From the NCBI RefSeq assembly GCF_013403925.1, contig NZ_JABFDJ010000006.1, positions 186,001 to 250,000 on the forward strand: a DNA stretch of 64,000 bases. Direction: 5' to 3'. The DNA is from Winogradskyella wichelsiae. Lineage in GTDB: Bacteria > Bacteroidota > Bacteroidia > Flavobacteriales > Flavobacteriaceae. Shown here in pieces: positions 8,772-16,797 of this stretch; positions within the stretch are counted from its first letter, which is position 1; each line of letters opens with the position of its first letter. A model generated the notes under the pieces. It had not been told where the DNA came from. It saw only the letters and a program-made list of their open reading frames with translations, and did no database searches. A program made the position numbers and the translations under genes.

Positions 8772-9359
8772 TTGTATCCACCAAAACAACATCAAGATAA
8801 CGACATAAATCATTTGATTGAAGTCATCAAAACATACCCTTTAGCAACCGTAATATCAGTAGCAAATAATCTTCCCTTAATTACTCATTTACCTTTAATT
8901 TATAAAGATAAAAAGCTAATTGGCCACATTGATATTAATAACCCACAAGCTAAATTATTAAAAGACAATCGTGATGTGACACTTATTTTTAGCGGACCAG
9001 AATGCTATATATCACCTAGTATTTTTGAAACAGCGCATCTTCCGACTTGGAATTATATTAAAGTACACTTAACAGGAAAAGCTAGAGCTAATACAGATAA
9101 AGTAGCTTTAAAAAGATCATTAATAAGCATGACTGAATTTTTAGAAGCTCCTGAACAGAAATATGTTTTAAATGCAGATAATCCTCGATTAGATAAAAAC
9201 CTTGATTACATTGTAATGTTCGAAATTACCATTACCCATTGGGAAGGTAAATTTAAACTATCTCAAGATAAAAAACCTAGTGATATAAATGCCGCTAGAG
9301 AAGAGTTAGTCAGAGCCTACAAAATAAATATTGAACAATTTCTAAAGAACATATTCTAA
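8772..9359 (+). CDS. FMN-binding PaiB-family protein, TTG start
   Basis: 195 residues. The protein opens with MYPPKQHQ, matching the family signature MYxPxHF, but the codon is TTG; no in-frame ATG could supply this conserved start. Other family text includes YPLATVISV, LPLIYKD, GHIDINNPQ and FSGPECYISP. PaiB proteins have a split-barrel FMN-binding fold and were first described as repressors of sporulation and protease genes in Bacillus. In this lineage the role is unknown. TATATTTC at 8762-8769 lies two bases before the TTG and may be its promoter box. Confidence 0.85.
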   Translation: MYPPKQHQDNDINHLIEVIKTYPLATVISVANNLPLITHLPLIYKDKKLIGHIDINNPQAKLLKDNRDVTLIFSGPECYISPSIFETAHLPTWNYIKVHLTGKARANTDKVALKRSLISMTEFLEAPEQKYVLNADNPRLDKNLDYIVMFEITITHWEGKFKLSQDKKPSDINAAREELVRAYKINIEQFLKNIF

Positions 9360-9369
9360 ACCCTAAATT

Positions 9370-9777
9370 ATGAAATATCTAATTAGCTTTTTTATTGCCC
9401 CCCTTTTTATTTTAAGCGCTGTCAGCCAAAAAGAAACCTTTATTGGTAAGTGGACTGCAGAAGATCATAACGAAATCGGTTATCTGCTTTTTGACAGTGA
9501 AGGCTATGCTGCATTTGAAATTAGCGGACAAATTATGGGAGGGAAAGAGTTCTATATAAACGACCAAAAAGGAAAAATGACCTACGCTATTAATTATGAA
9601 ACTACTCCTATTGAAATAGACTTTACATTGACTAAAATTGAATCTGGAGAATCTAAAAAACTTCTTGGCATAGCTGAATTCACGGATAAAAACACAGTAA
9701 ATTTCAATATCAATTTTGACAATGTAAGACCATCTCAGTTCGATAAAAATTCAATCACACTAAAACGCGTGAAGTAA
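9370..9777 (+). CDS. Small exported protein, lipocalin-like (hypothetical)
   Basis: 135 residues with a signal peptide (MKYLISFFIAPLFILSAVSQ). The mature part opens with ETFIGKWTAEDHNEIGYLLFDSEGYAAF, and the rest alternates short beta-strands. An N-terminal GxW followed by strands suggests a small lipocalin-like barrel, as in many flavobacterial secreted proteins. The gene starts 10 bases after the PaiB-like gene and is followed by a terminator, so it closes that transcript. No function can be given. Confidence 0.7.
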   Translation: MKYLISFFIAPLFILSAVSQKETFIGKWTAEDHNEIGYLLFDSEGYAAFEISGQIMGGKEFYINDQKGKMTYAINYETTPIEIDFTLTKIESGESKKLLGIAEFTDKNTVNFNINFDNVRPSQFDKNSITLKRVK

Positions 9778-9796
9778 AACTTGCTTTTCAAATTAT

Positions 9797-9836
9797 AAAC
9801 TACCTTATATAATCGTAATTATAAGGTAGTTTTTTG
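9797..9836 (+). terminator. Intrinsic terminator after the small exported protein gene
   Basis: The 12-bp stem AAACTACCTTAT/ATAAGGTAGTTT has a 12-base loop and a T tract. It excludes the in-frame start at 9834 for the next gene. Confidence 0.85.
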
Positions 9837-9881
9837 TTATTTAGCAGTTCCATAAAATTGAATCTAAAAACAGAATACGGA

Positions 9882-10826
9882 ATGCCAATTACACTTTTAT
9901 CATCACCATTACAAGGGTTTACTGACTTTCGATTTCGGAATGCCTTTAATCATTATTTTGGTGGAATTGATACATTTTATGCGCCTTACATAAGATTCAA
10001 TAAAAAATTAATCATAAAAAACTCTTATAAACTCGACTTACAACTCGAAAATAATTCTGAACTCGAAGTGATTCCGCAAATCATGACCAATAGTGCTGAT
10101 GAATTTCTATTTGTTGTCGATTATATTCAAGAATTAGACTACAAAGAATTAAACTGGAATTTAGGTTGTCCATACCCAATGGTAACAAAACGTGGTATGG
10201 GTTCTGGATTGATATGCGACCCGGAAAAAATCAATCATATTTTAGATCGTGTGCACCGTGAAACAGATATTCTTGTTTCAATGAAAATGCGCATGGGTTA
10301 TGAAAACCCAGAAGAAATATTAAACACCTTCCCTATTCTAGATCAATATCCACTAAAAAATATAGCGATTCACGCCCGTATAGGAAAACAACTTTATAAA
10401 GGTGGTGTAAATTTAGAGGCCTTTGAAAAATGTACAGAAAGCACCAAACACAAACTCTATTACAATGGTGATATTACATCTGTGGCAAAATTAAAAGAGA
10501 TGCAAACCCGTTTTCCTAGTATCGATCATTTTATGATTGGTAGAGGACTCATTGCTGATCCGTTTTTACCTAGTATGATTAAAAATGATACTACAGAATA
10601 TCCAGAAAATAGATGGGAAATTTTTAGAGAATTCCATGATACTATTTACCATCAGTATGATGAAGCTTTATCTGGGCCAACTCCTATAAAAATGAAAATG
10701 CAAGGGTTTTGGGAATATTTTGCTCAGTCGTTTTCAAACCCACAGAAAGCATTCAAAAAAATAAAAAAAGCAAATAATCCTAAAGCTTACCAACAAGCTG
10801 TTGCTGAGATTTTAAAGAATGGGTAG
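9882..10826 (+). CDS. tRNA-dihydrouridine synthase family protein
   Basis: 314 residues from the ATG at 9882; the upstream start at 9834 falls in the terminator. Family blocks are SPLQGFTDFRFRNAF (FMN phosphate side), NWNLGCPYPMVTKRGMGSGLI with Cys96 in NxGCP, VSMKMRMGY, IHARIGKQLYKGG and HFMIGRGLIADPF. Dus enzymes reduce uridines in the tRNA D-loop with FMN and NADPH. The HxR and IGRGL blocks fit the TIM-barrel C-terminal strands. The length and the NLGCP block resemble DusC-like enzymes, but the subclass is not certain. Confidence 0.87.
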   Translation: MPITLLSSPLQGFTDFRFRNAFNHYFGGIDTFYAPYIRFNKKLIIKNSYKLDLQLENNSELEVIPQIMTNSADEFLFVVDYIQELDYKELNWNLGCPYPMVTKRGMGSGLICDPEKINHILDRVHRETDILVSMKMRMGYENPEEILNTFPILDQYPLKNIAIHARIGKQLYKGGVNLEAFEKCTESTKHKLYYNGDITSVAKLKEMQTRFPSIDHFMIGRGLIADPFLPSMIKNDTTEYPENRWEIFREFHDTIYHQYDEALSGPTPIKMKMQGFWEYFAQSFSNPQKAFKKIKKANNPKAYQQAVAEILKNG

Positions 10827-10835
10827 ATTTCAAAC

Positions 10836-10843
10836 TATATTTG
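10836..10843 (+). promoter_or_regulatory. -7 box before the radical SAM gene
   Basis: TATATTTG matches TAnnTTTG fully. It lies 43 bases before the GTG start at 10887, so the leader would be about 35-40 bases. No well-spaced TTG element was found upstream. Confidence 0.4.
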
Positions 10844-10886
10844 CATCAAACTATTTCAAATTTAGTTTCATTTTCAACTTCAACAT

Positions 10887-13067
10887 GTGAAAGATCTTTT
10901 ACTCATAACACCTCCATTCACCCAATTAAATACGCCTTATCCTGGCACAGCCTATCTTAAAGGTTTTTTAAACACGAAAAGTATAGACGCTTTTCAAATG
11001 GATTTGGGTATTGAAGTTATTTTAGAACTTTTCACTAAAAGCACATTTAAAGAAATTTTTGAACTTGCTTTTGAAAACAATCGCATTCAAACAGAAAACT
11101 GTCAACGTATTTATGCTCTAAAAGAGCATTATTTACAATCGCTAGATGATATAATCTTATTTCTACAAGGTAAAAATCAAACTTTTGCTAGACAGATTTG
11201 TACCAATGGTTTTTTACCACAAGCCTCACGTTTTGAACAATTAGATGATATGGATTGGGCTTTTGGCTCTATGGGAAACCAGGACAAGGCTAAACATTTA
11301 TCTACGTTATATATTGAAGATTTATCAGACTTTATTGTAGAATGTATTGATCCCGATTTTGGTTTTAGCCGTTACGCTGAGCGCTTAGGACAAAGTGCAA
11401 ATTCTTTTGATGAACTTTATGAGAATTTACAAGATGACAGTACTTTTATAGATCAAATTACATTAGAAATATTAGACGCTCAAATTAAAGAAACACAGCC
11501 AAAACTGATTTGCTTTTCGGTACCTTTCCCTGGTAATTTATATAGTGCTTTTCGTTGTGCACAATTTATAAAATCTAATTATCCTGAGATTAAAATTGCC
11601 ATGGGAGGCGGATTTCCGAATACAGAATTGCGTTCCGTAAATGATGTTAGAGTTTTTGAGTTTTTCGACTTTATAACTTTAGATGATGGTGAACTTCCAA
11701 TTGAGTTATTACATAACGTTGTCCTTAAAAACGAAACTTCTTTTAAACGTACTTTTCTATTAGAAAACGGAAGCATAGTTTATAAAAATAATAACACAGC
11801 CCCAGATTACAAACAACAAGATGTTGGCACCCCTGATTATTCCGATTTATTATTAGATCAATATATTTCTGTTATAGAAATTGCAAATCCTATGCATAGT
11901 TTATGGAGTGATGGCCGATGGAACAAACTAACCATGGCACATGGTTGTTATTGGGGGAAATGTACGTTTTGCGACATTTCATTAGACTATATTAAAATTT
12001 ACGAGCCTATTGCTGCAAGTCTTTTAGTAGACCGCATGGAAACGTTAATTGAACAAACTGAAGAAACTGGATTTCACTTTGTAGATGAAGCTGCACCACC
12101 GTCTTTAATGAAAGCTTTAGCACTCGAAATTATTAAAAGAAACCTCAGCGTTACTTGGTGGACAAACATTAGATTCGAGAAGAATTTTACGCAAGACCTT
12201 TGTGTTTTACTAAAAGCATCTGGATGCATTGCTGTTTCTGGTGGTTTAGAAGTAGCTTCCGACCGTTTACTTGCATTGATTGATAAAGGTGTTACAGTAG
12301 AGCAAGTAGCACAAGTAACACGTAATTTTACCGAAGCAAACATTATGGTACACTCATACTTAATGTATGGCTACCCAACACAAACTGTGCAAGAAACCGT
12401 TGATAGTTTAGAAATGGTACGTCAGCTTTTTGAAGTTGGAATTTTACAGTCTGGCTTTTGGCACCAATTTGCATTAACAGCTCACAGTCCTGTTGGTTTA
12501 CACCCGGAAGAATATGGCATTTCACCTAATTACAAAAACATCACTTTTGCGAATAATGATGTTGATTTCACGGATTCTACAGGCATTGATCACGCACAAT
12601 TTAGTTTCGGATTAAAAAAATCACTCTTTAACTTTATGCATGGTATTGGTTTTGAAATCCCTTTACAAGATTGGTTTGAATTCGATATTCCTGAAACTGA
12701 TATTGATCCTGATTTTATTTATAATTGCTTAGCACAAGAACCTGTTTTTAATATTAAACCAACAGCAAAAATTGCTTGGTTAGGTACATTTCCTTTAGTT
12801 CACGAATTTTCTAAAACTAAAAAAGGACATAAAAATGACTTTATGGAAATCACATTTCATGATACCGTAGAAACATTTCAGATTACAACAGAAAAAGAAA
12901 AAGGAAACTGGTTATTAGATACTTTAGAACAAATTACCCCTCAAAACAAACCGCAATCTTTTAAACAATTAAAAGTCAGTTTTGAAACACATTTTGAAGA
13001 TTTTGAATTGTTTTGGTATTCAAAACCTATTCATGTATTGAGAGATCATGGTTTATTGGTTTTATAA
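10887..13067 (+). CDS. B12-binding-domain radical SAM protein with CX4CX2C cluster motif, GTG start
   Basis: 726 residues. The start is GTG; the overlapping ATG at 10885 is followed at once by a stop. The N-terminus (LLLITPPFTQLNTPYPGTAYLKGFL) and the GGGFPNTELR block fit the cobalamin-binding Rossmann domain of B12-dependent radical SAM proteins. The iron-sulfur motif is HGCYWGKCTFCD with Cys354, Cys359 and Cys362, that is CX4CX2C instead of CX3CX2C. Downstream SAM-barrel text includes FVDEA, ISGGLEVASDRLLALIDKG-like sequence and MVHSYLMYGYPTQT. The large C-terminal region (about 560-726) is unassigned. No substrate or precursor gene lies nearby. Confidence 0.8.
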   Translation: MKDLLLITPPFTQLNTPYPGTAYLKGFLNTKSIDAFQMDLGIEVILELFTKSTFKEIFELAFENNRIQTENCQRIYALKEHYLQSLDDIILFLQGKNQTFARQICTNGFLPQASRFEQLDDMDWAFGSMGNQDKAKHLSTLYIEDLSDFIVECIDPDFGFSRYAERLGQSANSFDELYENLQDDSTFIDQITLEILDAQIKETQPKLICFSVPFPGNLYSAFRCAQFIKSNYPEIKIAMGGGFPNTELRSVNDVRVFEFFDFITLDDGELPIELLHNVVLKNETSFKRTFLLENGSIVYKNNNTAPDYKQQDVGTPDYSDLLLDQYISVIEIANPMHSLWSDGRWNKLTMAHGCYWGKCTFCDISLDYIKIYEPIAASLLVDRMETLIEQTEETGFHFVDEAAPPSLMKALALEIIKRNLSVTWWTNIRFEKNFTQDLCVLLKASGCIAVSGGLEVASDRLLALIDKGVTVEQVAQVTRNFTEANIMVHSYLMYGYPTQTVQETVDSLEMVRQLFEVGILQSGFWHQFALTAHSPVGLHPEEYGISPNYKNITFANNDVDFTDSTGIDHAQFSFGLKKSLFNFMHGIGFEIPLQDWFEFDIPETDIDPDFIYNCLAQEPVFNIKPTAKIAWLGTFPLVHEFSKTKKGHKNDFMEITFHDTVETFQITTEKEKGNWLLDTLEQITPQNKPQSFKQLKVSFETHFEDFELFWYSKPIHVLRDHGLLVL

Positions 13068-13207
13068 ATTCAACTTAAAAAACAACAATTAAAGCATGAT
13101 AAATTATTAGCCTACAATTTGTCATCTCCAAAAATTTCGCAGAACTTTGACGCTTCAAAATGCTGAGTTATAAAACTTAGTTTCAAACTAAAAAAGATAA
13201 TTTCTTA

Positions 13208-13768
13208 ATGAGAAGACACAAAGCCATTCGATTTTTAATGGTCATATCTGTGTTATTGGTACTCGTTATGTTTTTAACCATGGTGGTCAAAGAATATTAC
13301 GAATTGAAGGGCACTATTTTTATATCTGCGCTTCTAATTCTACCAACATTAATTTTCGGATACAAATATTTAGATTTACACCACGAAGATTACGCCTACG
13401 AGAAAATATCTATCGTCATTTGGGTTCCTATAGGCGCAGTACTATGCTATCTCTTAAATATTGTTGGTGGTTTAGGTAGTATTTTAGCGGTTGGTATTGT
13501 TGGTACAATTGCTGCATTTTTACCTCATCTTAATAAAAGATCTAATTATTTAAAACAATTACCTGCAAGTATTTATTGTGGTGCTTTTGTAGGAATGTCT
13601 AGTGTAGAAACAACGCCTCATATTTGGTTTGTAATTGCTGCCGGAACCTTAGCGGGTTTCTTTTTTATGATCTCTAAAAATTTATTTTTAGGTGTTGGCG
13701 GTAAGCTAGGAACTATGGCTTTTGGCGGTGTTATTGCTGCTTCATTTATATACTGGTTAATTGTATGA
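13208..13768 (+). CDS. Polytopic membrane protein, first of a paralogous pair
   Basis: 186 residues with about six hydrophobic segments. The tail reads FVGMSS, then IAAGTLAGFFFMISKNLFLGVGGKLGTMAFGG. The next gene has a matching tail: FIGMVS, then IAGTLFTIIYMSKKNVFNGYGGSLGTLAF. The two genes overlap by four bases (ATGA), so they are translationally coupled. This suggests a heteromeric membrane complex that arose by duplication. I recognise no named family and cannot give a substrate. Confidence 0.75.
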   Translation: MRRHKAIRFLMVISVLLVLVMFLTMVVKEYYELKGTIFISALLILPTLIFGYKYLDLHHEDYAYEKISIVIWVPIGAVLCYLLNIVGGLGSILAVGIVGTIAAFLPHLNKRSNYLKQLPASIYCGAFVGMSSVETTPHIWFVIAAGTLAGFFFMISKNLFLGVGGKLGTMAFGGVIAASFIYWLIV

Positions 13769-14208
13769 ACGAATTTATCCTCATCATATCCGGTATTTTA
13801 GGTGCAACACTAACCTTTTTCATTAGTGAAAAACTTAGGCAAGGCGCTGTTAAAGCTTCAGCATTACTGTCTTTAATTGTTGGATTGTTCTTTTATTGCT
13901 TTCCAGACTTACTTAGCCCTTACTTAACGAAGCATATTCAAATTGTATTTATAGGCTCATCATTTATCGGCATGGTTTCAGCAAGCACCATGAAGAGTTA
14001 TACACTATTAGCGATAGCAGGAACACTATTCACTATTATCTATATGAGTAAAAAAAATGTATTTAATGGCTATGGCGGATCATTAGGAACGCTTGCTTTT
14101 GTTTCATTACTGAGCACAATGGCATTTGCTACCGCTGTATCTCAGCAAACTAAAATTAAGAATACAATTTCAGTATTTTGGAAAAAGATATTCAAACGTA
14201 AAAAGTAA
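13765..14208 (+). CDS. Polytopic membrane protein, second of a paralogous pair
   Basis: 147 residues, about five hydrophobic segments and a basic C-terminus (FWKKIFKRKK) that is probably cytoplasmic. It shares the G[VY]GG[KS]LGT[ML]AF block and the preceding FxGM...IAGTL region with the gene it overlaps by four bases. It lacks roughly the first membrane hairpin of its partner. The conserved glycine-rich GGxLGT turn could line a pore or a substrate site, but this is inference. No motif of a known transporter family was identified. Confidence 0.75.
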   Translation: MNEFILIISGILGATLTFFISEKLRQGAVKASALLSLIVGLFFYCFPDLLSPYLTKHIQIVFIGSSFIGMVSASTMKSYTLLAIAGTLFTIIYMSKKNVFNGYGGSLGTLAFVSLLSTMAFATAVSQQTKIKNTISVFWKKIFKRKK

Positions 14209-14341
14209 TTTCGCTGTTCTTATTTCAAATCTTTTTTTCATCTCAAAACCTTATAAGAAGCATGTCTTATAGATTATAACATGGTCTTATGAAAACTATA
14301 ACAAACATCCTGTAAGGCTTTAAAGAAATTCTTAACTAACG

Positions 14342-14349
14342 TATCTTTA
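14342..14349 (+). promoter_or_regulatory. -7 box of the PLP enzyme gene
   Basis: TATCTTTA matches TAnnTTT with A in the last position. It lies 23 bases before the ATG at 14373 and 14 bases before the alternative GTG at 14364. Confidence 0.4.
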
Positions 14350-14372
14350 CAACCTATTTAAAAGTGGAAATT

Positions 14373-16217
14373 ATGCAAGACAATAAAACACTCAATTATA
14401 TAAAAGATGTATTAGAACAAATGCCTTCAGACTGGCTAAATCTAACAACGCATCGCTTAGATATTTACAATGAAAAATTGGCTAAAACACAATTTTTAGA
14501 TCAGTTTGAAACCTTATACAAAGACAATAATTCAGAATCTTCTGCATTAAAAGTTTTACCTACAGCATACGATTATATTCGATTAGGTCACCCTTTATCT
14601 AGTATTTTAGAATGGGGAATTGCCAACTTGAATGATTTACATTCTGAAAACGTGATTAGTTTTGGCTCTCAAACAGTTCCTGTTTTAGCAATTCTAAGAA
14701 CCAATTTATTAGAAAACAAAAACACGCAAATTGTTTATACAGATGAATTACCAAAATATTTTGATGCTGAACTTATAAAGCATGTTTATGGTTACAATTT
14801 TGAAGTAAAACAAGTTGGAAAAGTAAACGAAATTCCTAAGTTTGAAGGCAGTACTATTTTTATTTCTAAAGAAGATAAAATTGGTACATATGACCTGAAT
14901 CCTAATATAGACTTCATTATAAGTCTGCACGATCACCTTGGAAGTATTTTAGTCGTTAATGGGGAAGAAAACGAACATTATGTTTCCGATATTCAGCATG
15001 TAAGACGAAGAGAAACTGTTGCCATGACACCTTCAAATTCACTTATTGCTTTAAAAGCATTAGTTGCTCAAACATTTATAGCGACTAAAGACGATAACGT
15101 TGAAGCAAATAAAGTTAGTGTTTTAAATTCACTTAAAGACATTACAGCAACCACAGCATTACCTTTAGTGGCTTCTAGCGGACTTTCTATGCAATATGCC
15201 ATTATGATGGGATTAGTTGATGATGCTTTAGAAAAACACAAAGGAAAAGCTATTAAATTTATTGTACCACCAAACTGTTATGGCGGCACCAATGACCAAG
15301 CCAGACGTGTTGCGGCATGTTTAGATAATGTGGAAGTTGTAGATTTACCTGTGGATGGTGATAACGATATGGTGCAAAGTATTCATACTGTTTTAACTAA
15401 AGTTGCTTTAGAGGATGCCGTTCCTTATATCATTGCTGAAATCCCAACAAATCCTAGAGTTGAAGTTCCGGATTTAGATGCCTTAAAAGCAGCTCTAAGT
15501 AAAGAACGTAAAACAGCCGAAGGTGACATTGCTATTGATCCGGTTTTTATACTAGATCAGACGTTCTGCCCTAACGTTCATTTTTTAGGTGAAGGTGAAA
15601 TATTATCAACGGTAAGAACTATTTCTTACGCTAGTGGATCTAAATTTCCAAGTGGCGGAAAATGTACTGCAGGTTATTGTGTGGCCAACAATAAAGCAGA
15701 AGCGCTAATTGAAAAAATAGAACTTCATTTAACGTTATGTGATAATGAAGCTACAGATCAGCAATACGAAATATTAGCAAAGCAATTACCGTCTATGAAT
15801 CAAAGAATTGCAGATGCTTACACTAACACACGCGATTTTGTAAACTATATTCATGAAACATTACCTGGTGCTAAAATCAATTTTGTTTCTGAAGAATTAG
15901 CTGCACAAGGATTTACACCTTCTGTTTTTTCATTAGATCTTCCTACAAAAGGAAATACTGCTGAAGAAAAAGAAACGTATAAACGTGCTTTAAATCATAA
16001 GTTAATCAACTTAATGATTACAGAAATCCCTGATGAGAGTAAATACTGTGTGAGTTACGGTCAATTAAAAGGTTGTTACTGGACGATTCCGGCAACTTCT
16101 ACCCAAGGTACCACAAAAGAAGGCGATAAAGATTATATTGCACGTGTTGCTTTGTCACCAAATATGGATTTAGAATTACACAAAAAAGTGTTTTTAGATT
16201 TTGTTGAAAGCATATAA
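14373..16217 (+). CDS. Cys/Met metabolism PLP-dependent enzyme, long form
   Basis: 614 residues from the ATG; a GTG nine bases earlier is possible. The fold-type I signatures of the cystathionine gamma-synthase family are present: NCYGGTNDQARRV (about 301-313), IAEIPTNPRVEVPDL, ILDQTFCPN, and SYASGSKFPSGGKCTAGY with the PLP lysine at about 424. In usual family members this lysine lies near residue 200-210, so this protein carries about 200 extra N-terminal residues. The family handles gamma- or beta-replacement/elimination on cysteine, homocysteine or activated homoserine. Which reaction occurs here is not visible. It appears to be monocistronic. Confidence 0.75.
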   Translation: MQDNKTLNYIKDVLEQMPSDWLNLTTHRLDIYNEKLAKTQFLDQFETLYKDNNSESSALKVLPTAYDYIRLGHPLSSILEWGIANLNDLHSENVISFGSQTVPVLAILRTNLLENKNTQIVYTDELPKYFDAELIKHVYGYNFEVKQVGKVNEIPKFEGSTIFISKEDKIGTYDLNPNIDFIISLHDHLGSILVVNGEENEHYVSDIQHVRRRETVAMTPSNSLIALKALVAQTFIATKDDNVEANKVSVLNSLKDITATTALPLVASSGLSMQYAIMMGLVDDALEKHKGKAIKFIVPPNCYGGTNDQARRVAACLDNVEVVDLPVDGDNDMVQSIHTVLTKVALEDAVPYIIAEIPTNPRVEVPDLDALKAALSKERKTAEGDIAIDPVFILDQTFCPNVHFLGEGEILSTVRTISYASGSKFPSGGKCTAGYCVANNKAEALIEKIELHLTLCDNEATDQQYEILAKQLPSMNQRIADAYTNTRDFVNYIHETLPGAKINFVSEELAAQGFTPSVFSLDLPTKGNTAEEKETYKRALNHKLINLMITEIPDESKYCVSYGQLKGCYWTIPATSTQGTTKEGDKDYIARVALSPNMDLELHKKVFLDFVESI

Positions 16218-16228
16218 ATAATAGTCAT

Positions 16229-16350
16229 CGTCAGTTCGAGTGTTTATTGATTTGAAGTGCAACGGAAAATCAATAAATGTATCGAGAACAATTTGTTTTA
16301 CTAACCGTTCCCGATACGATTTTAAAAAAATAAAATCACTAGAACTGACG
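16229..16350. repeat. Palindromic intergenic element with cloverleaf-like folding
   Basis: The outer arms CGTCAGTTCGAGTG (16229-16242) and CACTAGAACTGACG (16337-16350) pair at 13 of 14 positions. Inside are two further hairpins: TTTATTGATTT with AAATCAATAAA (16243-16278), and GTATCGAGAAC with GTTCCCGATAC (16279-16316, one mismatch). Together they would fold into a three-way junction in either strand. It sits between the PLP enzyme and the Imm53-like gene. It looks like a dispersed REP/MITE-type element, and it shares TCGAGTG and GTATCGA words with the repeats around the GIY-YIG gene. Confidence 0.7.
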
Positions 16351-16411
16351 TTGAATATCGATTGAGGATTTCAAAACATACAAGTAAAATCAATTTTAAT
16401 AAAAAATACAA

Positions 16412-16711
16412 ATGGAAATTTTAGAGTGGATACAAGATTGGTTTAAAGAGAATGCTGATGGCGAATGGGAAAAAGGTGATGCGATCCAAATAACCACTTT
16501 AGACAATCCAGGTTGGGATGTTGAAATTGATATTTCAAAAACATCAATAGCTAATCTTGAAATAAAATGGGTTCTTAACGAAAACGGCAGACAAGATTGG
16601 TATGGTGTAAAAATATCAAATCAAAGATTCAGAGCTGCTGGTGATGCTAGCAAACTAACTTTTCTATTGAATCTTTTTAGAGAGATGATTGAGAAAATTG
16701 AAAACGAATAA
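16412..16711 (+). CDS. Immunity protein 53 (Imm53)-like, orphan
   Basis: 99 residues, no signal. The text DGEWEKGDAIQITTLDNPGWDVEIDISKT, WYGVKISNQRFRAAGDASKLTFLLNLFREM matches the pattern I associate with Imm53: a WExG start, the LDNPGW-V-IDL-T block, a middle WY/W strand, F-G-G-L, and a final helix. Imm53 proteins are predicted to neutralise polymorphic toxin domains. No toxin gene, Rhs or T6SS/T9SS-linked toxin lies in the window, so the gene is an orphan here. The call rests on remembered family text, not a search. Confidence 0.65.
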   Translation: MEILEWIQDWFKENADGEWEKGDAIQITTLDNPGWDVEIDISKTSIANLEIKWVLNENGRQDWYGVKISNQRFRAAGDASKLTFLLNLFREMIEKIENE

Positions 16712-16762
16712 GATATTTATTTTTAGATTTCAACTAAAAAAATAATATAATTTATACAAATT

Positions 16763-16797
16763 AAAAGAACTCCTACTTTCGTAGGAGTTCTTTTATT
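16763..16797. terminator. Bidirectional terminator between the Imm53-like gene and mpl
   Basis: A perfect 14-bp stem, AAAAGAACTCCTAC / GTAGGAGTTCTTTT, with a four-base loop. It is flanked by A and T runs that serve both strands. The stop codon of mpl lies inside the hairpin, and its last codons (ELLRK) form one arm. Confidence 0.85.
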
